Assembly: GCA_024763075.1 (NCBI GenBank)
Contig: JANTGF010000016.1
Location: forward strand, 1 to 56,714
Direction: 5' to 3'
DNA from: Bacteroidales bacterium
Lineage (GTDB): Bacteria; Bacteroidota; Bacteroidia; Bacteroidales; VadinHA17
DNA: 56,714 bases
In this document: in pieces, positions 19,461 to 28,127 of the stretch
How positions within the stretch are numbered: the stretch's first letter is position 1
Layout of the letters: every line of letters begins with the position of its first letter
The notes under the pieces: model-generated
What the model saw: only the letters and a program-made list of their open reading frames with translations
What the model was told of the DNA's origin: nothing
The model's database searches: none
Translations under genes and position numbers: made by a program

Positions 19461-20876
19461 ATGGATACACTCGTTGAAAATTTATCTTATAAAATAAAAG
19501 ATATCAAACTTGCCGATTTTGGCAGGAAAGAAATTGAAATTGCTGAAAAAGAAATGCCCGGACTGATGTCCATCCGGAGAAAATTTGCCAAAGAAAAGCC
19601 ACTGAAAGGCGCCAGGATCACCGGTTCTCTTCACATGACCATACAGACAGCAGTACTCATTGAAACCCTGGTAGAGCTAGGTGCAGATGTCAGATGGGCA
19701 AGTTGTAACATTTTTTCGACTCAGGATCATGCAGCAGCTGCCATAGCTGCCAGCGGAATCCCTGTTTTTGCCTGGAAAGGTGAAACGCTGGAAGAATACT
19801 GGTGGTGTACAGTTCAGGCTCTTTCATTTCCGGAAGGGAAAGGCCCTAATCTGATCGTTGATGACGGAGGGGATGCCACCTTACTGATCCACAAGGGATA
19901 CGAGGCTGAAAATGATGCAACGGTTCTGGCCAAAACTCCCGAAAATAAAGAAGAAGAGGTTATTCTGAATCAGCTAAAGGAAATTTTAACTGAAGATCCG
20001 CAAAAATGGCACCGTGTGGTGAAAGACTGGAAAGGTGTTTCAGAAGAAACCACCACAGGAGTCCACCGTCTTTATCAAATGAAAGAAGAAGGTAAGTTGC
20101 TTGCTCCCGCAATAAATGTAAACGATTCGGTTACCAAATCAAAATTTGATAATCTTTACGGATGCCGTGAATCACTTGCTGATGGGATAAAAAGAGCTAC
20201 GGATGTAATGTTGGCTGGTAAGGTGGTGGTTGTTTGTGGTTACGGTGATGTTGGTAAAGGATCTGCCAAATCAATGAGATCCTACGGAGCAAGAGTTATT
20301 GTAACAGAAATCGATCCTATTTGTGCATTACAGGCTGCAATGGAAGGATTTGAAATTAAAACGGTAGAAGAAACTCTGCCGGAAGGAAACATTTATGTAA
20401 CTACCACCGGAAATTTCAATGTGATTACCATCGATCACATGAAACAAATGAAAGACCAGGCAATTGTTTGCAATATCGGACACTTTGATAATGAGATTCA
20501 GGTTGAGAAGCTGGAAACTTTCCCCGGGATTAAAAAGATAAATATAAAACCTCAGGTTGATAAATATGTTTTCCCTGACGGACACAGCATCTTTTTACTG
20601 GCAGAGGGCAGGCTTGTAAATCTGGGATGTGCCACAGGTCATCCTTCCTTCGTAATGAGCAACTCTTTCACCAATCAGACTCTTGCACAAATTGAGCTCT
20701 GGAAAAACGATTATGAATTAGATGTTTACAGGCTACCCAAGCATCTGGATGAAGAAGTTGCAAGGCTGCATCTTGAACAGCTTGGAGTACATCTTACAAA
20801 ACTCACAGATGAGCAGGCAAAGTATATCGGAGTTCCCAAAGAGGGCCCGTATAAAGCCGATCATTACAGGTACTAA
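19461..20876 (+). CDS. ahcY: Adenosylhomocysteinase (S-adenosyl-L-homocysteine hydrolase)
   Basis: This NAD-dependent enzyme hydrolyses S-adenosylhomocysteine to adenosine and homocysteine, clearing the product of SAM-dependent methylation. Visible signatures are [15 protein letters not shown] near residue 56, the [11 protein letters not shown] substrate loop near 86, the [13 protein letters not shown] segment near 226 (Lys and Asp contacts), the Rossmann motif [11 protein letters not shown] near 259-269, and the conserved C-terminus ending KADHYRY. The 471-residue length includes the internal insertion (about 150-195) found in many bacterial SAHases. It is cytoplasmic and probably has its own promoter; a strong terminator follows. 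Confidence 0.97.
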   Translation: MDTLVENLSYKIKDIKLADFGRKEIEIAEKEMPGLMSIRRKFAKEKPLKGARITGSLHMTIQTAVLIETLVELGADVRWASCNIFSTQDHAAAAIAASGIPVFAWKGETLEEYWWCTVQALSFPEGKGPNLIVDDGGDATLLIHKGYEAENDATVLAKTPENKEEEVILNQLKEILTEDPQKWHRVVKDWKGVSEETTTGVHRLYQMKEEGKLLAPAINVNDSVTKSKFDNLYGCRESLADGIKRATDVMLAGKVVVVCGYGDVGKGSAKSMRSYGARVIVTEIDPICALQAAMEGFEIKTVEETLPEGNIYVTTTGNFNVITIDHMKQMKDQAIVCNIGHFDNEIQVEKLETFPGIKKINIKPQVDKYVFPDGHSIFLLAEGRLVNLGCATGHPSFVMSNSFTNQTLAQIELWKNDYELDVYRLPKHLDEEVARLHLEQLGVHLTKLTDEQAKYIGVPKEGPYKADHYRY

Positions 20877-20896
20877 GTTATTTTGAATTATACTGA

Positions 20897-20924
20897 AAAA
20901 GCCCGGGAAATTCCCGGGCTTTTA
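20897..20924 (+). terminator. Rho-independent terminator after ahcY
   Basis: The GCCCGGGAA/TTCCCGGGC stem is flanked by an A-tract before and a T-tract after, so it can work in both directions. It separates ahcY from the convergent lipoprotein gene. Confidence 0.85.
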
Positions 20925-20959
20925 ATTATTACATTTTTATCTCTTTAAAAACCCAGAAT

Positions 20960-21433
20960 CTATGGGTGATTATAAACCCATAGGACATTCCCGTCAAACT
21001 GGGTATAATATAATTTAAGCGGTTGGGTTGCCGGTCCGTCAACAGTTGGCGATCCATAGCTGGGCAACACAAACTCTGAGCCGCATTTAGGACATTGTGC
21101 CGTCAGGTCCACCTGACTTTCAGTCTTTACCGTTTGATCTAACGCTTCCTCAAAAGTACATGTGCGGTCAAAAGCATAAAATTCAGTTTGACTTGCCCTG
21201 TAAATAATAATGCCGTGATCCATATACCCCGATGAATTATACCCGTCATAGTTACTCGTAACCACCACCGAATTTCCAATGGAGTTCAGATCATTGAACA
21301 AGGGATCTGAAAGACGGATCGTAAAATCCACATAAGTTTCCGGAATAACACTCCGTGTATCTTTCTTACAACCAACAAATAAAATAAATAAAATACTTAT
21401 GAAAAATATATTTAACTTTAAGCGCATATACAA
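20960..21433 (-). CDS. Rieske-like lipoprotein lacking the ligand histidines
   Basis: This 157-residue protein begins with a lipoprotein signal (LFVGC, Cys at about residue 22). The second half resembles a Rieske [2Fe-2S] fold: FDRTCTFEEA where Rieske proteins have CTHxGC, then CPKCGSEFVLPSYG and GPATQPLKLY where they have CPCHGSxFxxxTGxxxxGPAxxPL. Neither cluster-ligand histidine is present: the first position is Phe and the CxxH position is Cys. It may have lost the cluster or bind another metal through its cysteines. The function is unknown, with a probable periplasmic membrane-anchored location. A convergent terminator separates it from ahcY; the small gene at 21463 is divergent. Confidence 0.75.
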   Translation of the reverse strand: MYMRLKLNIFFISILFILFVGCKKDTRSVIPETYVDFTIRLSDPLFNDLNSIGNSVVVTSNYDGYNSSGYMDHGIIIYRASQTEFYAFDRTCTFEEALDQTVKTESQVDLTAQCPKCGSEFVLPSYGSPTVDGPATQPLKLYYTQFDGNVLWVYNHP

Positions 21434-21454
21434 TAGTTTGTTTTTAGAACGTTA

Positions 21455-21462
21455 CAAAGATA
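21455..21462 (-). promoter_or_regulatory. Possible -7 box for the Rieske-like lipoprotein gene (TATCTTTG)
   Basis: A perfect TAnnTTTG match on the minus strand lies 22 bp before the start codon. It abuts the start of the divergent small gene at 21463. Confidence 0.45.
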
Positions 21463-21768
21463 ATGAAATTGTTCATCAGAAAAATATTACTCATTTTGCT
21501 AATGATCAGCATCAGCCTGATATCTGACGGCCAAAAGCAAAGCAGAAAGGTCAGACAGGCTGAAAAGAAAATGGAAAAAGCTGAGAAACAAAAAAAGAAA
21601 GATTATGAAAAGGCACGGAAAAAATCAAATAAGCACAAGTTCAAAATACAACCGAAAAGTTCTCAGGAAATGATAAAAAATTCCCGTAAAGAAACTAAAA
21701 GAAACAACCGGCAAAAAAAAGACTGCTTTATTACCCGCCCTTTTAAAAAAAGAAAAGCCCGAAAATAA
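21463..21768 (+). CDS. Small Lys-rich exported protein of unknown function
   Basis: This 101-residue protein has an N-terminal hydrophobic segment (about residues 5-20, ILLILLMISISL) ending near SDGQ, like a signal peptide. The rest is extremely basic and probably helical (KK, EK and KR repeats). No conserved enzymatic motif is visible. The 29-bp gap to the divergent lipoprotein gene and the 43-bp gap to the next gene suggest a shared transcript with the next gene. No function can be assigned. It is accepted as a gene because a signal-like N-terminus precedes a long open frame in a gap that is otherwise empty. Confidence 0.6.
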   Translation: MKLFIRKILLILLMISISLISDGQKQSRKVRQAEKKMEKAEKQKKKDYEKARKKSNKHKFKIQPKSSQEMIKNSRKETKRNNRQKKDCFITRPFKKRKARK

Positions 21769-21811
21769 AAATAATATTGTACCTTAGTACCAGAAATCTT
21801 ATATAAATAAA

Positions 21812-22375
21812 ATGGACAATTCAGTTGGAACGGTATTTATGGACAGTTCAGTCGGAACTATCATTTACCTTATCCTGATGGTCCTGGTATTTGCCGCCAG
21901 TGCCATGAAAAAGAAGAAGAAAAGAAGCCCCCCTAGTAAACCCGCTACTAAAGGGAAACCGGTAGCCGCTGCTCCCGGAGGGAAAATCACCGACTTTCTT
22001 AATAAACTGATGGAAGAGGCAATTCCTGAAGTAAAGCAACCTGTGCATCAATTTCCTGACGATCTGTTTCCCGATGAGCCTCAATTTAAAGAAGATTTAT
22101 CAACGGATGAAGATGAAATGGAATCAGAACAGTTTACCCCTGAAGGGGTTTCCGTTTTTTCCCAGGATGATCCATCTACAGCTATAATTGAAACCGGAAT
22201 TGAAGACAGGCTTGCAACTAAAAATCATATAATTCCGGATGAAATACATAAGGGAGACCTGTCCCGGTCAAAAACAGATGATCTGAGCACTATAATTTCT
22301 GAATTTGATTTTAAAAAAGCCATTATTTTTTCCGAGATTCTGAAGCCAAAGTATTTTAAAATACACGATTATTAA
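21812..22375 (+). CDS. Single-pass membrane protein with disordered tail, unknown function
   Basis: The 187-residue protein has one hydrophobic segment (about residues 16-31, TIIYLILMVLVFAAS) followed by a KKKKKR stop-transfer cluster. This predicts an N-out, C-in membrane anchor. The remainder is rich in Pro, Glu and Asp and probably disordered. No known domain is recognised. An internal ATG at codon 10 (MDSSVGTII) repeats the first motif MDNSVGTVF, so the real start could be 21839. A weak hairpin follows, then the greA promoter. Confidence 0.6.
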   Translation: MDNSVGTVFMDSSVGTIIYLILMVLVFAASAMKKKKKRSPPSKPATKGKPVAAAPGGKITDFLNKLMEEAIPEVKQPVHQFPDDLFPDEPQFKEDLSTDEDEMESEQFTPEGVSVFSQDDPSTAIIETGIEDRLATKNHIIPDEIHKGDLSRSKTDDLSTIISEFDFKKAIIFSEILKPKYFKIHDY

Positions 22376-22379
22376 GAAT

Positions 22380-22410
22380 TTTAATCCTTAATTACTAAGG
22401 GATTAATAAT
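22380..22410 (+). terminator. Weak terminator-like hairpin after the membrane-protein gene
   Basis: TTAATCC pairs with GGATTAA through an 8-base loop with extra weak pairs, followed by TAATCTTTT. The stem is AT-rich and the U-tract imperfect, so activity is uncertain. Confidence 0.4.
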
Positions 22411-22427
22411 CTTTTGGAAAATTTATT

Positions 22428-22435
22428 TATCTTTG
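22428..22435 (+). promoter_or_regulatory. Possible greA promoter -7 box (TATCTTTG)
   Basis: A perfect TAnnTTTG match lies 72 bp upstream of the greA ATG. Transcription would begin near 22441, just before a terminator-like hairpin. Confidence 0.5.
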
Positions 22436-22443
22436 CAGTGACA

Positions 22444-22478
22444 AAGAGTTCCGCGTTTCCGGAATTCTTTTTTGTTTT
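22444..22478 (+). promoter_or_regulatory. Terminator-like hairpin in the greA leader (possible attenuator)
   Basis: Bases 22444-22453 (AAGAGTTCCG) pair with 22460-22469 (CGGAATTCTT): ten pairs including one GU, with a 6-base loop. TTTTTTGTTTTT follows. The hairpin lies between the putative promoter and the greA start, so it would interrupt the greA transcript unless read through. It could also simply terminate upstream transcription. Confidence 0.5.
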
Positions 22479-22506
22479 TAATATTTAAAGAACGGAAGTT
22501 GATGTT

Positions 22507-22980
22507 ATGGGTGAAATATCTTATGTAACAGAGGAAGGACTGAAAAGGCTGAAAGAAGAAATTGAACATCTTACGAGAGTGGAAAGGCCTGCCATTTCAA
22601 AACAAATTGCTGAAGCAAGAGATAAAGGCGATTTGTCTGAGAATGCAGAATATACAGCTGCCCGGGAAGCACAAAGCCTCCTGGAGTTAAGAATTGCAAA
22701 ACTGAACGATATACTATCCAAGACCCGGATTATAGATGAATCCAAGATTGATATTACAACTGTTCAGATTTTAAATAAAGTTAAAATAAAAAATAAAAAA
22801 ACCGGACAGATAATGGAATACATGCTTGTTTCTGAAAGTGAAGCAGATCTGAAAGCCAAAAAGTTATCTGTCAGCACCCCTATTGCAAAAGGATTATTGG
22901 GGAAAAAAGTAGGGGAGACGGTTGATATTATGGTACCTTCCGGAAAGATTCCTTTTGAGATCATTGAAATCTCAAGGTAA
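22507..22980 (+). CDS. greA: Transcription elongation factor GreA
   Basis: GreA stimulates RNA polymerase to cleave backtracked transcripts through the secondary channel. The 157-residue length is normal. The N-terminal coiled coil carries the catalytic-tip acidic motif GDLSENAEY, with Asp42 and Glu45. The C-terminal FKBP-like domain includes PIAKGLLGKKVGE and IPFEIIEIS. The start at 22507 gives the usual MGEISYVTEEGLKRLKEE opening. The gene is followed by a HIT-family gene on the same strand, and a terminator-like hairpin sits in its leader. Confidence 0.97.
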   Translation: MGEISYVTEEGLKRLKEEIEHLTRVERPAISKQIAEARDKGDLSENAEYTAAREAQSLLELRIAKLNDILSKTRIIDESKIDITTVQILNKVKIKNKKTGQIMEYMLVSESEADLKAKKLSVSTPIAKGLLGKKVGETVDIMVPSGKIPFEIIEISR

Positions 22981-23082
22981 TCATCACTTTTCATTATTGA
23001 TATTTGGAATTAAAATCCTTTCGGGTTAAATTTAAACCCGTAAGAGGGTTCTTATATTCATTTTTCAAATAATCAATTAAAG

Positions 23083-23475
23083 ATGTCAACTATATTCACA
23101 AAAATTGTTCAGGGTGAAATCCCTTCCTACAAAATAGCAGAAGATGAAAAGTACTATGCTTTTCTGGATATCAACCCTTTGGCAAAAGGACATACACTGG
23201 TCATCCCGAAAGAGGAAACAGATTATTTTTTCGACCTGGATGAAGATTTATTAGCCGGTATGATGGTCTTTTCAAAAAAAATTGCTAAGGCTATTGAGAA
23301 AGTAGTTCCCTGTAACAGGATAGGTGTTGCTGTGTTAGGTCTGGAAGTGCCACATGCGCATATTCACCTGATCCCTATAAACTCGGAGGCAGATATTAGC
23401 TTTTCAAGACCCAAGCTAAAACTTACAGAGGAAGAATTCCTTGAAATTGCAGGTAAAATCCGTGCAGAACTATAA
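23083..23475 (+). CDS. HIT-family nucleotide hydrolase/transferase
   Basis: The 130-residue protein has the histidine-triad motif PHAHIHLIP (near residue 91) preceded by the typical KIVQGEIPSYKIAED opening and the DINPLAKGHTLVIPK segment. HIT proteins of the HinT type hydrolyse purine nucleoside phosphoramidates; the physiological substrate cannot be told here. No Shine-Dalgarno is visible. The gene lies 100 bp after greA, in the same orientation, and converges on ruvC with an 11-bp gap. Confidence 0.93.
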   Translation: MSTIFTKIVQGEIPSYKIAEDEKYYAFLDINPLAKGHTLVIPKEETDYFFDLDEDLLAGMMVFSKKIAKAIEKVVPCNRIGVAVLGLEVPHAHIHLIPINSEADISFSRPKLKLTEEEFLEIAGKIRAEL

Positions 23476-23485
23476 TTTCAGAAAA

Positions 23486-24052
23486 TCAGGATTTGACCCT
23501 GCCCGGATTCTTACTAATAAATTCTTTCCAGCTTTTTACAGTGCTGCCTGATTCAGGAGTCAGACTCTGGAAATGATGACATACAGCCGCTGCCAGGCCA
23601 TCTGTAGCATCAGGAAGATTAGGAAGTTCCTTTAATTTAAGGATGGAAACAAGCATCTCTGCTACCTGCTCTTTTGAAGCATTTCCCTGACCTGTAATGG
23701 CCATCTTAATTTTTCGGGGGGCATATTCATGAATGGGAACAGAACGATACAAGGCAGCTGCCATAGCGACACCCTGAGCTCTTCCCAACTTTAACATGGA
23801 TTGGACATTCTTCCCATAAAATGGGGCTTCAATTGCCAGTTCATCCGGATGAAATTCATCAACCAGACTAAGGACCCTGCTAAAGATCCGCTGCAATTTC
23901 AGATACGGATCTTTAATCTTTTGCAGACTGATTATTCCCAGCGATAATACCTCAAGTTTGGATCCGCTTACTTTCAACAAACCATAGCCTGTTAAATTCG
24001 TTCCGGGGTCAATCCCTAATATGATTTTTTCCTTTTTCAATAGTAAAAACAT
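23486..24052 (-). CDS. ruvC: Crossover junction endodeoxyribonuclease RuvC
   Basis: RuvC resolves Holliday junctions together with RuvAB. The 188-residue protein shows the catalytic acidic residues of the family: Asp15 in [13 protein letters not shown], Glu in [11 protein letters not shown], and the [14 protein letters not shown]-terminal pair. The start lies only 5 bp after the stop of the S41 protease gene, so the two are probably cotranscribed from the EamA gene onwards. It is slightly longer than usual at the N-terminus (MFLLLKKEK before the conserved strand); the internal starts are not better. Confidence 0.95.
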   Translation of the reverse strand: MFLLLKKEKIILGIDPGTNLTGYGLLKVSGSKLEVLSLGIISLQKIKDPYLKLQRIFSRVLSLVDEFHPDELAIEAPFYGKNVQSMLKLGRAQGVAMAAALYRSVPIHEYAPRKIKMAITGQGNASKEQVAEMLVSILKLKELPNLPDATDGLAAAVCHHFQSLTPESGSTVKSWKEFISKNPGRVKS

Positions 24053-24057
24053 CCGGT

Positions 24058-25386
24058 TTATTCAGCGCCTATTTCCCATTTCAGGCCTTTGTATTCAGGT
24101 TTCATATACATTTGTAAGGACTTTAAAGGTCCTGCAGAACCTGTAAAACTTCCTGTTTCAAGATAATAAATCGCTTCTTTCAGTCTGAGTTCATTCCTGT
24201 CAGGAAAATCCCATGCCAAACCATCCCCAATATAGGAATCAGCAGGAAGTCCATCATAATAATCTCCCACATTATTGGCATTCAAAAGCCTGAAACTAAT
24301 GGGAACAAAAGCATAATCATCATAAGTCCAGGTATGCATACCAACCGGCTTTCCATATGTTTTATCTCCAATTACCACAACATTTAAGTATGGCTTCAGA
24401 CCATTTATAATTGCTTCGCTTGCTGAGGCGGTTCCCCTTGAGGCAATTACAAGCAGTTGGTTTAAATTCAAAGCATAAGGTTCGCTTTCAAAATTTACCG
24501 AACTGTTGTAAGCTGTACGCATATCATTGTGCCTGTATGTAACAAAGACCTTACCATCAGTGGCCGGACCTGCAATCAGGCTTGCCAGTTTTTCAGTAAC
24601 ATCCATACGTCCACCGCCATTATACCTCAGGTCAAGTATCAATTGCTGAACTCCCTGTGCCTTAAACTTTGCAAATGCCGTATCCAGCTCCGCATTGGAA
24701 GGAGCAATGAACCCCTTAAAAACAAGATGTCCTACAATCTGGTTATCAACATGAAGGGTATCCGCCAGTAAAACAGTATTCATTTTAATAAGCTTCCTAG
24801 TACTGGAAACTTCTGCAATAGTCTGATCGGATTTCCGGAATTCAAAATTATCTACTGTGCCAACAGTTGAACCATTAAGATAGGAAGAAATATCTGTAAA
24901 AGCCTGAATCTCTTTTCCGTTAATCTTCAACATTTGCCAACCTCGTTTCACTCCCTGATTTGCAAAGTCACTGGCTTTAAATACAAATGTTATCCATGCT
25001 TTACCATCTTTATCATAAGTATATCCAAAACCATGTCCTTCATATTCGCCTTCTTCAAAATAACTGTTAAATGACTCAACAGAAGTTATATAACTCCACT
25101 TATCCAATGAATCGTAACGCAATGCTTCCAGCAGATCTTCAGGAGAATTATAATCTTCCACATTAACCTCAGGCATTTTATCATACCAGAGATACCAGTC
25201 ATTCATGATTTTATAAAACTCATCCCTTGCTTTAATTTCGACCGGTTTTTCCTCCGGTGGTGGAACTTCCTTCCTGCACTGAATCAGAAAAAGAATACTA
25301 AAAAACAGTATCGCTATTCGAATTATTGAATTTTTCCCAAACATCATATAAAATTTAAAAAATAAAGCAATTACTTTATTGTGCAA
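24058..25386 (-). CDS. S41-family C-terminal-processing peptidase, lipoprotein
   Basis: This is a periplasmic serine protease of the CtpA/tail-specific type. A lipoprotein signal (LFLIQC, Cys about residue 37) anchors it. The N-terminal helical part contains [11 protein letters not shown], followed by a PDZ-like region ([14 protein letters not shown]) and the S41 catalytic core: [11 protein letters not shown], the nucleophile Ser in [14 protein letters not shown] (about residue 320), and the general-base Lys in [10 protein letters not shown]. The 442-residue length fits the Bacteroidetes lipoprotein subfamily. Methionines at codons 14 and 15 would shorten the N-terminus to a more typical signal peptide, so the start may be 25347 or 25344. 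It is in an operon with the transporter upstream (10-bp gap) and ruvC downstream. Confidence 0.9.
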   Translation of the reverse strand: MHNKVIALFFKFYMMFGKNSIIRIAILFFSILFLIQCRKEVPPPEEKPVEIKARDEFYKIMNDWYLWYDKMPEVNVEDYNSPEDLLEALRYDSLDKWSYITSVESFNSYFEEGEYEGHGFGYTYDKDGKAWITFVFKASDFANQGVKRGWQMLKINGKEIQAFTDISSYLNGSTVGTVDNFEFRKSDQTIAEVSSTRKLIKMNTVLLADTLHVDNQIVGHLVFKGFIAPSNAELDTAFAKFKAQGVQQLILDLRYNGGGRMDVTEKLASLIAGPATDGKVFVTYRHNDMRTAYNSSVNFESEPYALNLNQLLVIASRGTASASEAIINGLKPYLNVVVIGDKTYGKPVGMHTWTYDDYAFVPISFRLLNANNVGDYYDGLPADSYIGDGLAWDFPDRNELRLKEAIYYLETGSFTGSAGPLKSLQMYMKPEYKGLKWEIGAE

Positions 25387-25396
25387 AAACCATACC

Positions 25397-26281
25397 TTAA
25401 TTATGAGAACGTACTTTCTGAAAAATTATTCCGGAAATTATTAAGATCAAGCCAAAGATGGTCGTTCTATGGATCTCTTCTCCCAGAAAATAATGAATAA
25501 AAATTAATGATATAAAAGGTGCCAAATATACAAGATTACTGATTTTATCGGATGATTTACTCAAACTCATGGCTTTTAACCAGAATAAAAAAGTAATGCC
25601 CATTTCAAACAGGCCAATATATATTGCAGCGGCTATTCCTTCAAATCCGGGTATTACAAAATTTCCCCTGACCATGTTTAACAAAACAATAAAAACAGTT
25701 GAGAAAAAAAAATTCAACAAAAGTTTTAATTCTTCATCCCTTTTGTCACGTACATTAAAAATAAAAAACAAAGACCAGATGAGGGAACTTCCCACTGCCA
25801 GCAATACACCAAAAGGGTCAGATTTTCCGGGATGGAATACATCCCCCTGCGATGAAATTAAAAAGACTCCTGCAAAGCTTATAAAAAGAGCGATGAAACT
25901 TGAGATCCCAATTTTTTGCTTTAAAAAAGGAATGGATAAAAATACTAGTACAATCGGCCATATCATATTTAACGGCTGGGCAACCTGGGCAGGCAGTAAC
26001 GAATATGCTCTAAACAGAATAATATAATACAGAAAAGGACTTAAAAACCCAAGAAGCATTGAATTCCCAAAATCTTTTTTAGTAAAGGTTTGAAGTTGTC
26101 CTAATTTCCCTTTAACCAAAACAATTAAAAAAAGAGCAACAAAAGAAGTAAATGAAGCATACATCACCAGATTAAACGGATCAAGATGCCGGAGTGCAAT
26201 CTTAAAGACAGTAGCTACGGTTGACCAAAAAAAAACAGCCATTCCCGCATAGAAAAAAGCTTTTTTCTGGTTGTAAGCCAT
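25397..26281 (-). CDS. EamA/DMT-superfamily transporter
   Basis: This is a 294-residue hydrophobic protein with about ten membrane segments in two homologous EamA halves (AGMAVFFWSTVATVFKIAL at the start, then PLNMIWPIVLVFLSIPFL; the second half has GVLLAVGSSLIWSLFFI and LVYLAPFISLIFI). DMT proteins export metabolites or amino acids; the substrate cannot be predicted. It starts the transporter-protease-ruvC group, and serS lies 42 bp upstream on the same strand and may feed it. Confidence 0.88.
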   Translation of the reverse strand: MAYNQKKAFFYAGMAVFFWSTVATVFKIALRHLDPFNLVMYASFTSFVALFLIVLVKGKLGQLQTFTKKDFGNSMLLGFLSPFLYYIILFRAYSLLPAQVAQPLNMIWPIVLVFLSIPFLKQKIGISSFIALFISFAGVFLISSQGDVFHPGKSDPFGVLLAVGSSLIWSLFFIFNVRDKRDEELKLLLNFFFSTVFIVLLNMVRGNFVIPGFEGIAAAIYIGLFEMGITFLFWLKAMSLSKSSDKISNLVYLAPFISLIFIHYFLGEEIHRTTIFGLILIISGIIFQKVRSHN

Positions 26282-26323
26282 TTTATTTAAATGTATAGAT
26301 TTTATTATCCTTTTCCAGAAAAA

Positions 26324-27595
26324 TCAGATGTGATCAAAACCGGTATAAGGTCTGAGTACTTCTGGAATTTCCAGTCCTTTTTCAGTTTGATTATTTTCCA
26401 TCAGAGCTGCAAGAATCCTTGGAAGGGCCAGTGCACTGCCATTCAGGGTATGAGCTGTCTGTGTCTTTTTAGAGTCTTTTTCTTTAAATCTTAACTTTAA
26501 CCGGTTTGCCTGAAACGATTCAAAATTGGAAACAGAGCTTACTTCCAGCCATTTTTTCTGAGCTGCAGCATACACTTCAAAATCAAATGTAAGCGCAGAG
26601 GTAAAAGACAAATCTCCACCGCAAAGCCGCATGATACGATATGGAAGATCAAGCTTCTTCAATAAGCTTTCCACATGAGCCACCATTTCGTCCAGAGCTT
26701 CGTATGACTTTTCCGGGTGTTGTATCTGAACGATCTCCACCTTATCAAACTGATGTAGGCGGTTCAGCCCTCTTACATCCTTTCCATAGGAACCTGCCTC
26801 CCTCCTGAAACAGGGTGTATATGCTGTATTTTTTACCGGAAAATCATCTGCACTCAGTATAACATCCCTGTAAATATTTGTAACCGGAACTTCCGCCGTA
26901 GGTATCAGATAAAGGTCATCTGCAGTAACATAATACATCTGACCTTCCTTGTCCGGTAATTGTCCCGTACCATATCCGGAAGCTTCATTTACCATTAAGG
27001 GAGGAATTACCTCCTGGTATCCTGCCTTTATTGCTTCATCCAGAAAAAAGCTGATCAACGCCCGTTGAAGCCGGGCTCCTTTTCCCTTGTAAACCGGAAA
27101 ACCAGCTCCTGTAATTTTATTTCCCAGATCAAAATCCAGAATATCAAGTTTTTTACCCAGTTCCCAGTGAGGCAAGGAATCCGGTTCCATCTCAGGAATG
27201 GAACCTCCCGAGGAAATCTCATCATTATCTTCCTCGCCCTTACCCGGAGTCACCGATTTATGTGGAACATTTGGAATCTGGAGCAATATTTCGGTAATCC
27301 CGGCTTCTGTTTCCTGCAATTTTGCTCCCAGGTTTTTTATATCCTGCTTCAGCAAAGTTGTTTTATTCCTGGCCTCATTTCCTTCTTCAACTTTTCCGCT
27401 CTTAAAAAGTTTTCCAATCCCTTTTGAAAGCAGATTCATTTCAGCCTGTTTTTTATCCTGCTCCGCCTGAATGGTTTTTCTCTGATCATCCAGATTAATT
27501 ACATTCTGTATTAAATTCCCTGCATTAAAGTTTTTGATTTTTAAACGCTCTATTATAAGCTCCTTATTATCACGAATAAATTTTATATGAAGCAT
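26324..27595 (-). CDS. serS: Seryl-tRNA synthetase
   Basis: SerS charges tRNA-Ser (and tRNA-Sec where present) with serine. The 423-residue length is standard. The N-terminal coiled-coil arm (about 1-110) is followed by the class II catalytic core: the TAEVPVTN segment, motif 2 in FRREAGSYGKDVRGLNRLHQ, and motif 3 near the end with LNGSALALPRILAALMENNQ. The conserved EVSSVSNFESFQANR is present. The gene stands first in a minus-strand group and has a TAnnTTTG promoter 71 bp upstream. Confidence 0.97.
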   Translation of the reverse strand: MLHIKFIRDNKELIIERLKIKNFNAGNLIQNVINLDDQRKTIQAEQDKKQAEMNLLSKGIGKLFKSGKVEEGNEARNKTTLLKQDIKNLGAKLQETEAGITEILLQIPNVPHKSVTPGKGEEDNDEISSGGSIPEMEPDSLPHWELGKKLDILDFDLGNKITGAGFPVYKGKGARLQRALISFFLDEAIKAGYQEVIPPLMVNEASGYGTGQLPDKEGQMYYVTADDLYLIPTAEVPVTNIYRDVILSADDFPVKNTAYTPCFRREAGSYGKDVRGLNRLHQFDKVEIVQIQHPEKSYEALDEMVAHVESLLKKLDLPYRIMRLCGGDLSFTSALTFDFEVYAAAQKKWLEVSSVSNFESFQANRLKLRFKEKDSKKTQTAHTLNGSALALPRILAALMENNQTEKGLEIPEVLRPYTGFDHI

Positions 27596-27665
27596 TTGTT
27601 TTTGATTTTATATTTAAAATTCTTTGAAAAAGGTCCTTTTTAAAACATGTCCAGTTCCTAACTGA

Positions 27666-27673
27666 CAAAAGTA
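27666..27673 (-). promoter_or_regulatory. Possible -7 box for serS (TACTTTTG)
   Basis: A perfect TAnnTTTG match on the minus strand, 71 bp upstream of the serS ATG. Confidence 0.45.
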
Positions 27674-27768
27674 AGGTAATAATTAAGAATTATCCATTTT
27701 TCTTTTTGAACAAAGTCATTCTTTAACAAACAATAACTCCCACATTTATTCAATATAGGCTAAAAAGA

Positions 27769-27817
27769 AAAATCTCCTGAAAAATTCATCCAAACGAATA
27801 AATTTCCCGGGAGATTT
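27769..27817 (-). terminator. Terminator after rpmA
   Basis: AAAATCTCC pairs with GGGAGATTTT, with a partly paired AT-rich apical loop between them. It lies 21 bp after the L27 stop and ends in T-rich sequence on the minus strand. Confidence 0.65.
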
Positions 27818-27837
27818 TATAAATAAAATACCTTATC

Positions 27838-28098
27838 TTATTCTGCTTCCGGGAGTACGGAAACATAAGATTTATTATTACTTTTCTTTTTAAAGGTCAC
27901 TTTCCCGTCAATCAGTGCAAAGAGCGTATGATCTTTTCCAATCCCGACATTCTCACCCGGATGGTGACGTGTACCTCTCTGGCGAACCAGAATGTTCCCC
28001 GCTTTGGCAAACTGACCGCCAAAAAGCTTAATACCCAACCTTTTACTTTCGGATTCTCTACCGTTCTTTGAACTACCAGCTCCTTTTTTATGTGCCAT
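27838..28098 (-). CDS. rpmA: 50S ribosomal protein L27
   Basis: The 86-residue L27 starts [24 protein letters not shown], the classic L27 N-terminus that reaches the peptidyl-transferase centre. It contains [33 protein letters not shown]-type conservation in order. There is no N-terminal extension of the Firmicutes type that needs processing. It lies 29 bp after rplU on the same strand (the usual L21-L27 operon) and is followed by a terminator. Confidence 0.98.
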   Translation of the reverse strand: MAHKKGAGSSKNGRESESKRLGIKLFGGQFAKAGNILVRQRGTRHHPGENVGIGKDHTLFALIDGKVTFKKKSNNKSYVSVLPEAE

Positions 28099-28127
28099 TT
28101 TTCTCTATATTATTTGGTTCAAAAAAT

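Noticed and set aside
23022-23040. Palindrome between greA and the HIT gene as a terminator
   Set aside because: The 6-bp CGGGTT/AACCCG stem has no T-run after it.
25569-26027. Plus-strand 152-codon frame opposite the EamA transporter gene
   Set aside because: Lys/Asn-rich antisense of a membrane protein, without any motif.
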